16,649 nucleotides of DNA from JANWHF01 sp036276235 (GTDB taxonomy: Bacteria > Planctomycetota > Phycisphaerae > Tepidisphaerales > Tepidisphaeraceae). The notes under the pieces are model-generated. The model worked only from the letters and a program-made list of their open reading frames with translations. It had not been told where the DNA came from and ran no database searches. The translations under genes and the position numbers were made by a program. Of the stretch, positions 1-7,207 are shown piece after piece; position 1 is the stretch's first letter, and each line of letters opens with the position of its first letter. The stretch spans positions 1 through 16,649 of the forward strand of contig DATBDZ010000093.1 of NCBI GenBank assembly GCA_036276235.1, given 5' to 3'.

Positions 1-91
1 GCCACGGGCACGCTAACGCGAGCCCATGCCACCCAATCTGGTGGAGGGCATCAAATGGGGTGGCATGGGCTTGCGACAGCATGCCCGTGGC
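1..91. repeat. Nested palindromic element (hairpin), possibly cut by the window edge
   Basis: The outer arms GCCACGGGCA (1-10) and TGCCCGTGGC (82-91) are perfect reverse complements. So are the inner arms AGCCCATGCCACCC (21-34) and GGGTGGCATGGGCT (58-71). The two arm pairs are nested and separated by unpaired bases, so one RNA or DNA strand could fold into a long, bulged hairpin. No coding sequence is convincing here. It lies beyond the 3' end of the BatA-like gene, which reads leftwards and stops at 339. Intergenic palindromes of this style are common in planctomycete-like genomes, but the family is not identified. Confidence 0.75.
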
Positions 92-178
92 GTTTGCGGG
101 TCGCCAACATTTTCGCAGTGCCATCTCACCATGACGGTTCCTTACGGCAAAGCCTCAACTCGCAAGCCTGTTCAGTTC

Positions 179-237
179 TGTAGGGTGGGTGTACTCGCCC
201 ACCAGGCGTCAGGGTGGGCGAGTACACCCACCCTACA
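179..237. repeat. Perfect 25-bp inverted repeat
   Basis: Positions 179-203 are the exact reverse complement of 213-237, separated by a 9-nt loop (204-212). The arms begin TGTAGGGTGGG and the second ends CCCACCCTACA. Each arm also contains GGTGGG and CCCACC, so each could fold on its own. It could act as a strong bidirectional terminator for the leftward operon, but it has no run of T, so a repeat element is just as likely. Confidence 0.85.
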
Positions 238-251
238 AAATGCTCTCGCAA

Positions 252-285
252 ACTGTCATGCTTCGGAGTACCTCAGCATGACAGT
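252..285. repeat. 11-bp inverted repeat with 12-nt loop
   Basis: ACTGTCATGCT (252-262) is the exact reverse complement of AGCATGACAGT (275-285). It is a third palindrome family, unrelated in sequence to the two beside it. It lies 54 bases beyond the stop of the leftward BatA-like gene and may help end transcription. This, too, resembles a dispersed intergenic repeat rather than a gene-specific site. Confidence 0.75.
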
Positions 286-338
286 CTCTTACACATTGAA
301 CTCTCTTTCGGTCATCAATCCAATTCTCGTTCGGCTCC

Positions 339-2567
339 TCATGCAGCGGCACTCGGCCGCACCGGCGCTTCGCTGCGATGATAGTGTCCGAACTTCATGG
401 CGATAAAGCACTCGAAGCATACCAGCGCCAGCACCAGCATCATGCACCACCAACTGAAATCGTTTCCTTCGCGTCCGGCGGCGGCCTCCATTGGCACTTC
501 GCCGCCTTGCAGCGAAACCTCGGCGTCGCCCATCGCATGGCGGATCGCATCGTCGGTGATCGTCGTGACGTTGGCTTCTTCATTCGCCGGCACATTCACC
601 GCAACCGGCATCTGCTTGTCGCCCAGCGAGAGCTTGTAAAGGCCCGGCTTTTTCAGTGGCGCGGTGGTGTAGACGATGCGGCCTTCACGTGTCTGCGGAT
701 CGACGATGACCGGTAAGCCGCTCGGATCGGTCAGCACCGGAGCCGACGTGACGCGCACGCTTTGCGGAATTTCCAGCGGCTGATCGACCAGCAGATTGAG
801 CCAGCCATCACCCATCTTTACGCTTCCGCCCAGCAGCTCGCACATCAATTCCAAATAAGCAGGCTTGGATGAAAATGATTTGGACCAATCGCTGTTGGCG
901 GTCGAGGAATAGAAGACGACGCGCCCCTGCTCCAGCGAATGAACCGTGATCGCCGGATCACCCGGCGTCTTTGGATCGGGCGGCAGATAGTTCAGCACGC
1001 GCTCGACGCCCAGCTTCGGATCGATCTCCGTCTGGATGTACCCAGTGAACGGCGCCGTATCGAGGCCGGTCTTCTCCTGATTGGCAAAGACGTTCAGATA
1101 AGGATGCAGAACGCCGGTGGGCTTGAAGTCGAAATAGAACGGCTTGTCATCTGCCGTCAGTACGTTCTTCACCAGCGGCCCAGGCAGCAGCTTGCGCGGC
1201 AGGAGAACCGTGTTGTAATTCTGGCGATCGACCGAATCGCCCATGAACAACATCAGCGTGCCGCCCTTTTTCACATAGTTAGCGATTGCATCCGCTTCCT
1301 GAACGGTGACGGTCGCGACATCCGCAAGCACCACAGCCGAGTAGTCGGACAGGACTTTATTGCCAAACTCAAAATCGGTGATCAGATCGGTGGCGGCGAT
1401 GCCGTCATTGCGCGGCGGCTTTCCCGGTTCAACCGCCGCGGGAGTCGAGAGCGCCTGCGCGAGCAGGCCACCGGCGCTTTCTTCCAGCTTGTTGCCACGT
1501 TTTCCTTCGACGATGAGAACGTTCAATTCCGCCGCCACATCCAGCACGCGGTGTCGCGTGTTATCGACGGAGAGATGATCTTCGTCATTAAGTTGAACGC
1601 TGATGACATGCGGCCCGCCGGTCGCGAAGCGCGCCTTGGATTGCACCTGGCCGGGCGTGGTCGAATCCAGATGCACAATCGCGCCGCTTTCCAGAAGCTG
1701 ATCGTCCAGCTTCCACTGAAGCGTGCCATCGTGCGACGGGCCAAAGCCCTTCACATCCGCCTTGAAATCAACCGGAAACTTGGTGCTGACCAGATTGCTC
1801 GACGGCGTAATATCCAGGACGGCGGCGTTCCACTGTTGCTGATTGGATGACAAGTTGAAGTGTGTAATGTGGAAATATTTGGCCAGCTCCGGCCCGGCGA
1901 GCTTGATCGCCTGCGCCTGCGAGCTTTCCCAGGCGCCGCGCGTCGCGTCGGTGACGATGAACAGATTCTTGTTGGGCTGATTGATCTCTTCCTTGGCGAC
2001 TTTCAGGGCAAGATCGAGCGCGCCGGCCAGATCGGTCCCATCGTAAGACTGCTCGATACGATCGATCGCCGACTTGGCTTCTTCCATATCAAACTGCGGC
2101 TTGCCGACGACCGCCGTCGCAGGTTTGCCGGCGGCGATGATGACCGCCGACTCACCGCCCGACGAAGGCCGGCTCAGCAGCTTCTTCACCAACTGCTTGG
2201 CTTGATCGAGATGAGTCTTCGCGCCGGCTTGATTCACTTCGTACGCCATCGAGTAGCTGGTATCGATGACATATACATTAAGAGATGTCCGACGGCCGAG
2301 CTTGGCCAGCGCGCTGTTTTCGCAACCGAGCGGCCGCGCCAAAGCCATGCCCAGCAGAAGCAGCAGGAGGCATCGCGTCGCCAGCAGGAGTAACTGCTCG
2401 AACCGCAGTCGGCGGCGATTTTTTCGCATCGCCCGCAGCAAAAATTCCATCGCCGCCCAGCTCACCGTCTTAAATCGCCGGCGATTGAGCAGGTGAATGA
2501 TGATGGGCAACGCCATCAACAGCAGCCCGGCTATGGCAAACGCAGGAGTGAGAAAGCTGAAAGGCAT
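339..2567 (-). CDS. BatA-like membrane protein with VWA and glutamine-amidotransferase-like domains
   Basis: This 742-aa protein has the aerotolerance-regulator (BatA) N-terminus: two membrane segments at about residues 7-26 and 58-78 around a basic loop (HLLNRRRF). A VWA domain follows, with a complete MIDAS motif DTSYS (D102, S104, S106), T178 and D207. The middle (about 345-590) resembles class I glutamine-amidotransferase-like domains, including a YVKKGGTLMLFMGD-type strand. A C-terminal membrane helix lies at about 703-724. Such proteins sit in the cytoplasmic membrane with the metal-binding domain as a likely ligand site, and act with MoxR ATPases; the exact role is unknown. It is the last gene of the leftward operon. 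The ATG at 2567 starts directly at the conserved N-terminus (MPFSFLTPAF), with only a weak GGA upstream. Confidence 0.9.
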   Translation of the reverse strand: MPFSFLTPAFAIAGLLLMALPIIIHLLNRRRFKTVSWAAMEFLLRAMRKNRRRLRFEQLLLLATRCLLLLLLGMALARPLGCENSALAKLGRRTSLNVYVIDTSYSMAYEVNQAGAKTHLDQAKQLVKKLLSRPSSGGESAVIIAAGKPATAVVGKPQFDMEEAKSAIDRIEQSYDGTDLAGALDLALKVAKEEINQPNKNLFIVTDATRGAWESSQAQAIKLAGPELAKYFHITHFNLSSNQQQWNAAVLDITPSSNLVSTKFPVDFKADVKGFGPSHDGTLQWKLDDQLLESGAIVHLDSTTPGQVQSKARFATGGPHVISVQLNDEDHLSVDNTRHRVLDVAAELNVLIVEGKRGNKLEESAGGLLAQALSTPAAVEPGKPPRNDGIAATDLITDFEFGNKVLSDYSAVVLADVATVTVQEADAIANYVKKGGTLMLFMGDSVDRQNYNTVLLPRKLLPGPLVKNVLTADDKPFYFDFKPTGVLHPYLNVFANQEKTGLDTAPFTGYIQTEIDPKLGVERVLNYLPPDPKTPGDPAITVHSLEQGRVVFYSSTANSDWSKSFSSKPAYLELMCELLGGSVKMGDGWLNLLVDQPLEIPQSVRVTSAPVLTDPSGLPVIVDPQTREGRIVYTTAPLKKPGLYKLSLGDKQMPVAVNVPANEEANVTTITDDAIRHAMGDAEVSLQGGEVPMEAAAGREGNDFSWWCMMLVLALVCFECFIAMKFGHYHRSEAPVRPSAAA

Positions 2568-2618
2568 CTGAATCCAAAAACCTCAAAACAAAATCACGTT
2601 CACTTCACGCCCGGTCTT

Positions 2619-2687
2619 CGTAGGGTCCGCCTTGGCGGACGTCTTCGCGCGGGGGACGCAATCCCGTCCGCCAAGGCGGACCCTACG
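2619..2687. repeat. Perfect 23-bp inverted repeat inside the operon
   Basis: Positions 2619-2641 are the exact reverse complement of 2665-2687, with a 23-nt spacer. Each arm contains the smaller palindrome GTCCGCCTTGGCGGAC, so the element can form either one long stem or two separate hairpins. It sits in the 135-nt gap between the DUF58 gene and the BatA-like gene. It could attenuate transcription or set mRNA stability between them, or simply be a mobile repeat. Confidence 0.85.
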
Positions 2688-2702
2688 GGAAAATCTCCGC
2701 GA

Positions 2703-3626
2703 TCACTTTATGCTCGCCGCGCGCGTCGCCAGGAATCCGCTGAGCGACACATCCAGCGGCTCGCCGCTGTTAATGCGCTGAAAATCGATCTGCATCCCGC
2801 GGCAGATTTTCTGCATGCCTGCGGTGAACAGCGACAGTTGCTCCAGATACGCCTCGCGCAGCGCCCGCGGCTCGGTCAGCAGCTCGCCGCTCTCTTCCAA
2901 GCCCTTGAACATCGTCGTGTCTTCAAACGGAAAATCCACTTCCTCCGGATCGAGCACCTGAAACGCGATCATCTCATGCTTCTTGTAGCGAAGATGCCGC
3001 AGGCCTTTTTTGATGTTCTCGATGTCGTCGAAGAAATCGCTGAGCAGCACGATCAGGCTGCGGTGCGTCAGCTTCTCGGCAAGCTGATCGAGAATGCGGC
3101 CGGTGCTCGTCTTCTTGAGCTTGGGCACCAGCGTCAGTTCCTTGGTGATGATCTTCCACTGCGCCGGCGAGTTGCTGGGCTTGATGAAGTGCTTGAGGTC
3201 CGTATCGAAAATTGCCAGGCCAACAGAATCTTGCTGCTGAATTGCCATGTACGACAGCGCGGCCGCAATGGCCGTCGCCTGATCGTATTTGCTCCAGCGC
3301 TCCGGCCCATGCCCGACAGAGCTGAAGTTCATCGACTCGCTCGCATCGACGATGCAAAGCAAATGGAGATTCGTCTCTTCCTGATACTGCTTGAGGTAGA
3401 TCTTGTCGGTCTTGCTGTAAACCTTCCAGTCAATGTGGCGAGTGTCGTCCCCCTGCACATAGGGCCGATGCTGCGCAAACTCAACCGAAATCCCCTGATA
3501 CGGCGATCGATGCATCCCCGTCATCAAACCTTCAACGATCAAACGAGCCCGAAGATCCAGCGAAGCCACGCGCGCGAGCGTCCGCGGGTCAAGGTATTTG
3601 CGATAATTGGTGGGGGTTTCGGACAA
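2703..3626 (-). CDS. DUF58 (VWA-like) domain protein
   Basis: This 307-aa protein matches the DUF58 family over its whole length: YLDP near residue 11, the HRSPYQGISVEF stretch at 39-50, GDDTRHIDWKVY at 59-70, and a VWA MIDAS-type DASES (D94, S96, S98). DUF58 proteins are usually encoded directly after MoxR-type AAA+ ATPases and are thought to act with them on envelope or metal-enzyme assembly; the substrate is not known. The start is a TTG at 3626. An in-frame TGA lies five codons upstream and no other start codon lies between, and the family motif begins by residue 11, so TTG is the only usable start. No clear Shine-Dalgarno sequence precedes it. The gene follows the BolA-like gene by 37 nt. 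Confidence 0.9.
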   Translation of the reverse strand: MSETPTNYRKYLDPRTLARVASLDLRARLIVEGLMTGMHRSPYQGISVEFAQHRPYVQGDDTRHIDWKVYSKTDKIYLKQYQEETNLHLLCIVDASESMNFSSVGHGPERWSKYDQATAIAAALSYMAIQQQDSVGLAIFDTDLKHFIKPSNSPAQWKIITKELTLVPKLKKTSTGRILDQLAEKLTHRSLIVLLSDFFDDIENIKKGLRHLRYKKHEMIAFQVLDPEEVDFPFEDTTMFKGLEESGELLTEPRALREAYLEQLSLFTAGMQKICRGMQIDFQRINSGEPLDVSLSGFLATRAASIK

Positions 3627-3663
3627 GGTTTCGTCTCGTCAAAGTGAATAAGAGAAACAATTC

Positions 3664-3933
3664 TTACGGCGTCGCGAACTCCTTCGGGGACAGCGTGACG
3701 ATCATGCTGATGCGCACCAGATCTTTGTCTTCAAGCGTTTCTTGCACGATGTCCCACACCTTGTGCTGGCGGCGCAAATGGCCAATGCGGTCAAAGCGGG
3801 GCGAGACCATCAACAGACGATAGCGATTTGTGCGAGGGACGCGCTCGACATCGATCTCCGCGCCGGGATAATGCGCCGTTAACGCAGCGACCAGGTCTTG
3901 AACAAATTTTGGCACTTTTACAGCTTGAGCCAT
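3664..3933 (-). CDS. Small BolA-like (KH-type fold) protein, tentative
   Basis: An 89-aa protein starts at ATG 3933, preceded by AAGGGAG with an 8-nt spacer. That site decides the start over an upstream one. Residues 44-66 (strand RYRLLMVSPRF, then HLRRQHKVW) followed by a helix, a strand and SPKEF resemble the BolA pattern of strand, F, RHR-type helix, strand, and a final acidic loop. BolA proteins partner with monothiol glutaredoxins in Fe-S handling or bind DNA. Here no glutaredoxin is nearby and a cysteine is absent, so function cannot be transferred. It overlaps the HEPN-like gene by 16 nt and precedes DUF58, so it is probably translated with both. Alternative: a small partner or antitoxin of the HEPN protein. 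The coding call is strong, the family call moderate. Confidence 0.7.
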   Translation of the reverse strand: MAQAVKVPKFVQDLVAALTAHYPGAEIDVERVPRTNRYRLLMVSPRFDRIGHLRRQHKVWDIVQETLEDKDLVRISMIVTLSPKEFATP

Positions 3934-4394
3934 TCTTTTAACTCCCTTACATCGTTCAGGAATTCGCTGGCTTCTCTCATTGTCGACGAGAGCGGTGAAT
4001 ATCTCGCAAAGATCGTCCACTCACTGCAGATCAATCTTAGCTTCCGGAGCCGATCGCGGCCGTCGTTGCGATCGGCACTACCTAATCGCGAGTCGATACC
4101 CGGCAAATGAGCGAGCATCTCATCCAGATCATGCGACCGATAGATCAGATTCCATATTCGCCTTTCCGCTGGACTCAACTTGTCAACCGCAACAGCATTT
4201 GCAATCCACTTATATTGATCCAGCAACCTCGCCTTCAACAAGCATTCAATGACAAAACCGCCGAGATAAAAGACGCCATTTGCTCTCGCATTCAGCCCGC
4301 TGTCGCAGAGACACACTGCATCATCGAATCGACGATCGGCGACGCTTCGCATCTGCCGCGACGTGAGTCGCCGTCGATCGAAAATGCTCGCCAC
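3918..4394 (-). CDS. HEPN-like domain protein
   Basis: This 158-aa, mainly helical protein has the HEPN layout. A long first helix (about 13-33) is followed by FYLGGFVIECLLKARLL, typical of the HEPN helix that carries an E-x-x-L-K-A signature. SHDLDEML comes next, and a C-terminal W/RY-containing helix closes it. I do not see the RX4-6H motif of RNase-active HEPN toxins, so a binding or regulatory role is more likely than RNA cleavage. The start is GTG at 4394, supported by GGGGAG 6 nt upstream. The gene lies 15 nt after the MoxR stop and overlaps the BolA-like gene, so it belongs to this operon. This is an unusual position for such a gene. Confidence 0.8.
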   Translation of the reverse strand: MASIFDRRRLTSRQMRSVADRRFDDAVCLCDSGLNARANGVFYLGGFVIECLLKARLLDQYKWIANAVAVDKLSPAERRIWNLIYRSHDLDEMLAHLPGIDSRLGSADRNDGRDRLRKLRLICSEWTIFARYSPLSSTMREASEFLNDVRELKEWLKL

Positions 4395-4409
4395 CGAAGG
4401 CTCCCCTCG

Positions 4410-5507
4410 TTACGCCGCCGGCTGGTCCCTTAACAGCCTCGCCGCGGTCTTATCCAGCTCGTCGTACTGTTGGCGCGGGATGTAATCGATCAGCTTCTTC
4501 ACCAGCGTATCGCTCTTAATTCCTTCGGCCTCGGCGTTGAAGTTCGTCACGATGCGATGCCGCAGCACGGGGATCGCCACCTGGCGAATGTCTTCCGTGC
4601 TGACATGATAGCGGCCTTTGAGCAGCGCGCGGGCTTTGCCGGCCAAAATGAGATATTGGCTGGCGCGCGGGCCGGCGCCCCAGGCGACGAACTCATTCAC
4701 GAAATCGGGAACCTGATTGCCTTCAGTCTTGCGCGTGAGTCGGCTGAATTGCAGCGCATAGCGGATGACATGATCGGCCACCGGCACTTTGCGGACGATG
4801 TCCTGAAGATGAATGACTTCCTCCGCATCGAGCACGGGCTTGAGATCGATCTGCCGCGCCATCGTCGTCAGGCGGACGATCTGGAATTCCTCTTCTTCGG
4901 TCGGATAGCCGACCAAAATGTTGAACATGAACCGGTCGAGCTGCGCTTCGGGAAGCGGATAGGTGCCTTCCTGCTCGATCGGGTTTTGCGTCGCCAGCAC
5001 GAAGAACGGCTGCGGCAATTTATGCAGCTTGCCCCCCGCCGTCACCTGATGCTCCTGCATCGCCTCGAGCAACGCCGCCTGCGTTTTGGGCGGCGTACGG
5101 TTGATCTCGTCCGCCAAAATCATGTTCGCAAAAACCGGCCCGCGCACAAACCGCATCGCGCGGCTGCCGGTCGTCTTATCCTCCTCAAACACTTCCGTGC
5201 CCGTGATATCCGACGGCATCAGATCCGGCGTAAACTGAATGCGGTTAAACGTCAGCCCCAGCGTCTTGGCCAGCGTCGAGATCATCAGCGTCTTGGCCAG
5301 ACCCGGCACACCGACCAATAGTGCGTGGCCTTTGCAGAACAGCGCGATCAGCAGTTCTTCGATCACCGCTTCCTGGCCGACGATCACCTTGCCCAGCTCG
5401 GCCTTCATGTTGTGGTAGCCGCGCTGCAGCTTTTCGACGGCGGCCAGCTCTTCGGCGCCAAGATCCGTCGCCTGCGGCTTAACCAGCCCGATATTCGATT
5501 GCGTCAT
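4410..5507 (-). CDS. MoxR-family AAA+ ATPase
   Basis: This 365-aa protein is a typical MoxR ATPase. Walker A is GVPGLAKT (66-73), Walker B is ILADEIN (130-136), sensor 1 is TQNPIEQEGTYPLPEAQLDRF starting at 173 with N175, and an arginine-finger candidate is R192. A lid domain fills the C-terminus. MoxR proteins act as ATP-driven chaperones with VWA-domain partners, which here are the DUF58 and BatA-like proteins downstream. I chose ATG 5507 (MTQSNIGL) rather than an upstream TTG at 5555, because 5507 is preceded by a purine-rich GGAAAGCAGAAAG stretch and the extra 16 residues show no family features. It is the first gene of the leftward operon. Confidence 0.93.
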   Translation of the reverse strand: MTQSNIGLVKPQATDLGAEELAAVEKLQRGYHNMKAELGKVIVGQEAVIEELLIALFCKGHALLVGVPGLAKTLMISTLAKTLGLTFNRIQFTPDLMPSDITGTEVFEEDKTTGSRAMRFVRGPVFANMILADEINRTPPKTQAALLEAMQEHQVTAGGKLHKLPQPFFVLATQNPIEQEGTYPLPEAQLDRFMFNILVGYPTEEEEFQIVRLTTMARQIDLKPVLDAEEVIHLQDIVRKVPVADHVIRYALQFSRLTRKTEGNQVPDFVNEFVAWGAGPRASQYLILAGKARALLKGRYHVSTEDIRQVAIPVLRHRIVTNFNAEAEGIKSDTLVKKLIDYIPRQQYDELDKTAARLLRDQPAA

Positions 5508-5599
5508 CTGCTTTCTGCTTTCCAGGGCATTGTGCCCCACTGGGGATGAAGGCAAGAGAGGTCGGCGGAGGGAGATCCAAGGAGGGTGCGCTTTTCCCC

Positions 5600-5614
5600 A
5601 CGCCCGCCGGGCGT
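5600..5614. promoter_or_regulatory. Short perfect palindrome in the moxR-mutM divergent gap
   Basis: ACGCCCG-C-CGGGCGT is a perfect 7-bp inverted repeat with a single central base. It lies in the 167-nt gap between the divergent MoxR operon (start 5507) and mutM (start 5675), where the promoters of both should be. It could be an operator or a small hairpin in a leader. A TATTAT at 5627-5632 is a possible -10 for mutM, but I see no matching -35, so the promoter itself is not called. Confidence 0.3.
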
Positions 5615-5674
5615 TATATCATGCACTATTATCCCGATCCATCGTTAGCTAGCCGATCGGCGATCAAAAGTTGC

Positions 5675-6502
5675 ATGCCTGAACTTCCTGAAGTGCAGAC
5701 CGTGGTTGACACCCTCAAGAAGAGGTTGCTCGGCGCGAGAATAACCGCCGTTAAATTATCCCGAAGCGACGTGCTCGATCCGCCCGATGCCGACCTCCCC
5801 GCCCTGCTCACGGGCCGATTTGTTCGCTCCATCGATCGGCGCGGCAAACGGATCATCTTCACGCTGGATGATACCAATCGTTTCTTCATTCATCTAGGGA
5901 TGAGCGGCCGCCTCTCGGTCAACAGCGCCGCCGATCCTCTCGCAGCCCACACCCACCTCATTTTAGACGTTCAGCCCGCCGAGAAGTTCGCCGCGAGCGG
6001 CGCCCTGGAGCTCCGCTTCCAAGACCCCCGCCGCTTCGGCGGAATCTGGTGGAAAGGGTCAGATGAAATCGATTCCGGCATGGGCCCCGAGCCGCTGATG
6101 ATCAGCCCCAAACAGTTATCGCGTCGCCTGGGGACGACAACCCGCGCCATCAAAAACGCGCTACTCGATCAAAGCGTGCTCGCCGGCTTAGGCAACATCT
6201 ACGTCGATGAATCCCTCTTCGCCGCCGGCATCCACCCGCTCACCCGCGCCGATCAGTTAACGAGCGAACAAGTCCGCAAATTAAATCGAGCCATCAAAAC
6301 CATCCTCCGCCGCGCCATCCGCCATCGCGGAAGCACGCTCCGCGATTATCGCGATGCCGAAGGAAACGCCGGGGGGTTTCAATCGCTGCACAGCGTCTAC
6401 GGACATGAGGAAGATCCGTGTCGAGTATGTAAAACTCCGATCGTACGAATTGTGCTGGGCGGGAGATCGACGCACTTTTGTCCGAAGTGTCAGACCCAAT
6501 GA
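5675..6502 (+). CDS. mutM: Formamidopyrimidine-DNA glycosylase (Fpg/MutM)
   Basis: This 275-aa enzyme removes oxidised purines such as 8-oxoguanine from DNA and cuts the resulting abasic site. It begins MPELPEVQTV, so after loss of Met the catalytic Pro1 and Glu2 are exposed. A basic residue at K58 (RRGKRI) matches the conserved Lys57. The C-terminal zinc finger has C249, C252, C269 and C272, with the finger arginine R264 in GGR. Length is normal for the family. The ATG at 5675 is fixed by the need for an N-terminal proline; the open frame upstream of it is not part of the protein. It is divergent from the MoxR operon and seems monocistronic. Confidence 0.95.
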   Translation: MPELPEVQTVVDTLKKRLLGARITAVKLSRSDVLDPPDADLPALLTGRFVRSIDRRGKRIIFTLDDTNRFFIHLGMSGRLSVNSAADPLAAHTHLILDVQPAEKFAASGALELRFQDPRRFGGIWWKGSDEIDSGMGPEPLMISPKQLSRRLGTTTRAIKNALLDQSVLAGLGNIYVDESLFAAGIHPLTRADQLTSEQVRKLNRAIKTILRRAIRHRGSTLRDYRDAEGNAGGFQSLHSVYGHEEDPCRVCKTPIVRIVLGGRSTHFCPKCQTQ

Positions 6503-6539
6503 GAAATCAAAGGTCAGATAGGACCCGCGTTCCAGGATT

Positions 6540-6554
6540 CCAGTATTATACTGG
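6540..6554. repeat. CCAGTATTATACTGG palindrome beside the RAYT element
   Basis: This is a perfect 7-bp inverted repeat around one central T. It abuts the left REP hairpin of the RAYT element, sharing its last bases with the start of that repeat. It contains TATTAT/TATACT, which could serve as a -10 for the transposase, or the palindrome could be a target or end sequence of the element. Confidence 0.5.
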
Positions 6555-6580
6555 CGTGGTCACCTCCGGTGACCATGAAC
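6553..6580 (+). repeat. Left REP-type hairpin of the RAYT element
   Basis: CGTGGTCACC-TCC-GGTGACCATG (6555-6577) folds into a 10-bp stem with one G-T pair and a 3-nt loop. The full 28-nt segment is the inverted counterpart of 7187-7214, differing at only a few positions. Its right end holds the ATG (6575) of the transposase. Confidence 0.85.
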
Positions 6581-7207
6581 GACCCGCACCAAGAAGAATC
6601 CATGGCCCTTCGCAAATCCTCCTACACCAACCACGAATTCTTCAACGGGCAACACCGTTTCGAGCATTGGTATCGCGACAACACCGTCTATTTCATCACC
6701 TCCCGCACGCGTGACGGTTTCACCGCATTTCAAACCGACGCCGCCAAACGCATTTTCTGGGACCGCTTTGACCATTACACGAAAGAGCACGGATTCGTTC
6801 CCTGGGTGACGACCCTGATGAACAATCACTATCACACGCTCGGATATCTGCGGGTCGGCGAGCAGTTGGGCGAAATGATGCGCAAGCTTCATGGATCGGT
6901 CGCATGGCTCACGATGAAGGAAATCAAAGTTCGGCACGTTCCCTTCTGGCGGGAGCGGAGCAATCGTGATTATTTCGATGGATGCATCCGGGACGTACTG
7001 CAAGCTCAACGCGCATACAGATACACACTAATGCAAGCGGTACGGGCCCGACTGGTCAAAGATTGGCGCGACTATCCGGATACACACGTAAAGATCGAGC
7101 GCGATCGGGCGATTCGACGCGCGGTGGAACTCAAAGCGTTTCTCGAAGAGGTTCCCTATGCCCGATATGAGCGAAAACAGAAACAAGTTCGTGGTCACCA
7201 GAGGTGA
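6575..7207 (+). CDS. REP-associated tyrosine transposase (RAYT), HUH/Y1 superfamily
   Basis: This 210-aa protein has the Y1-transposase (IS200/RAYT) fold. After an N-terminal strand (TVYFITSRT) comes the HUH metal-binding motif HYH (residues 85-87, in NNHYHTLGYL), followed by the helix with the nucleophile, Y148 or Y150 (AYRYTLMQ). RAYTs cut and join single-stranded DNA at REP hairpins and are usually single-copy, domesticated relatives of IS200. The frame runs from the left hairpin (ATG 6575; another candidate is ATG 6602) to a TGA inside the right hairpin. It is bounded exactly by inverted REP copies, so it looks like an intact element. It has no partner genes. The last 50 nt overlap the open frame of the next gene. 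Confidence 0.88.
   Translation: MNDPHQEESMALRKSSYTNHEFFNGQHRFEHWYRDNTVYFITSRTRDGFTAFQTDAAKRIFWDRFDHYTKEHGFVPWVTTLMNNHYHTLGYLRVGEQLGEMMRKLHGSVAWLTMKEIKVRHVPFWRERSNRDYFDGCIRDVLQAQRAYRYTLMQAVRARLVKDWRDYPDTHVKIERDRAIRRAVELKAFLEEVPYARYERKQKQVRGHQR

Larger units (their letters stand above)
1..338. other. Gene-free 3' region of the BatA-like operon, filled with palindromes
   Basis: These 338 bases hold three different hairpin elements (1-91, 179-237, 252-285) and no credible gene. The only open frame of size on the plus strand is made from the palindromes themselves and then overlaps the BatA-like gene in antisense. Confidence 0.6.

Noticed and set aside
26..406. Plus-strand open frame of 126 codons
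   Set aside because: It is built from two palindromic elements and then runs antisense to the BatA-like gene; residues show no family pattern.
939..1850. Long plus-strand open frame (303 codons) antisense to the BatA-like gene
   Set aside because: It is a GC-rich shadow of the real gene, rich in Arg and without domain features.
2493..3647. Plus-strand open frame of 384 codons over the DUF58 gene
   Set aside because: Antisense shadow; the minus strand encodes a full DUF58 protein.
4470..5321. Plus-strand open frame of 283 codons over MoxR
   Set aside because: Antisense shadow of MoxR with Arg/Gln-rich low-quality sequence.
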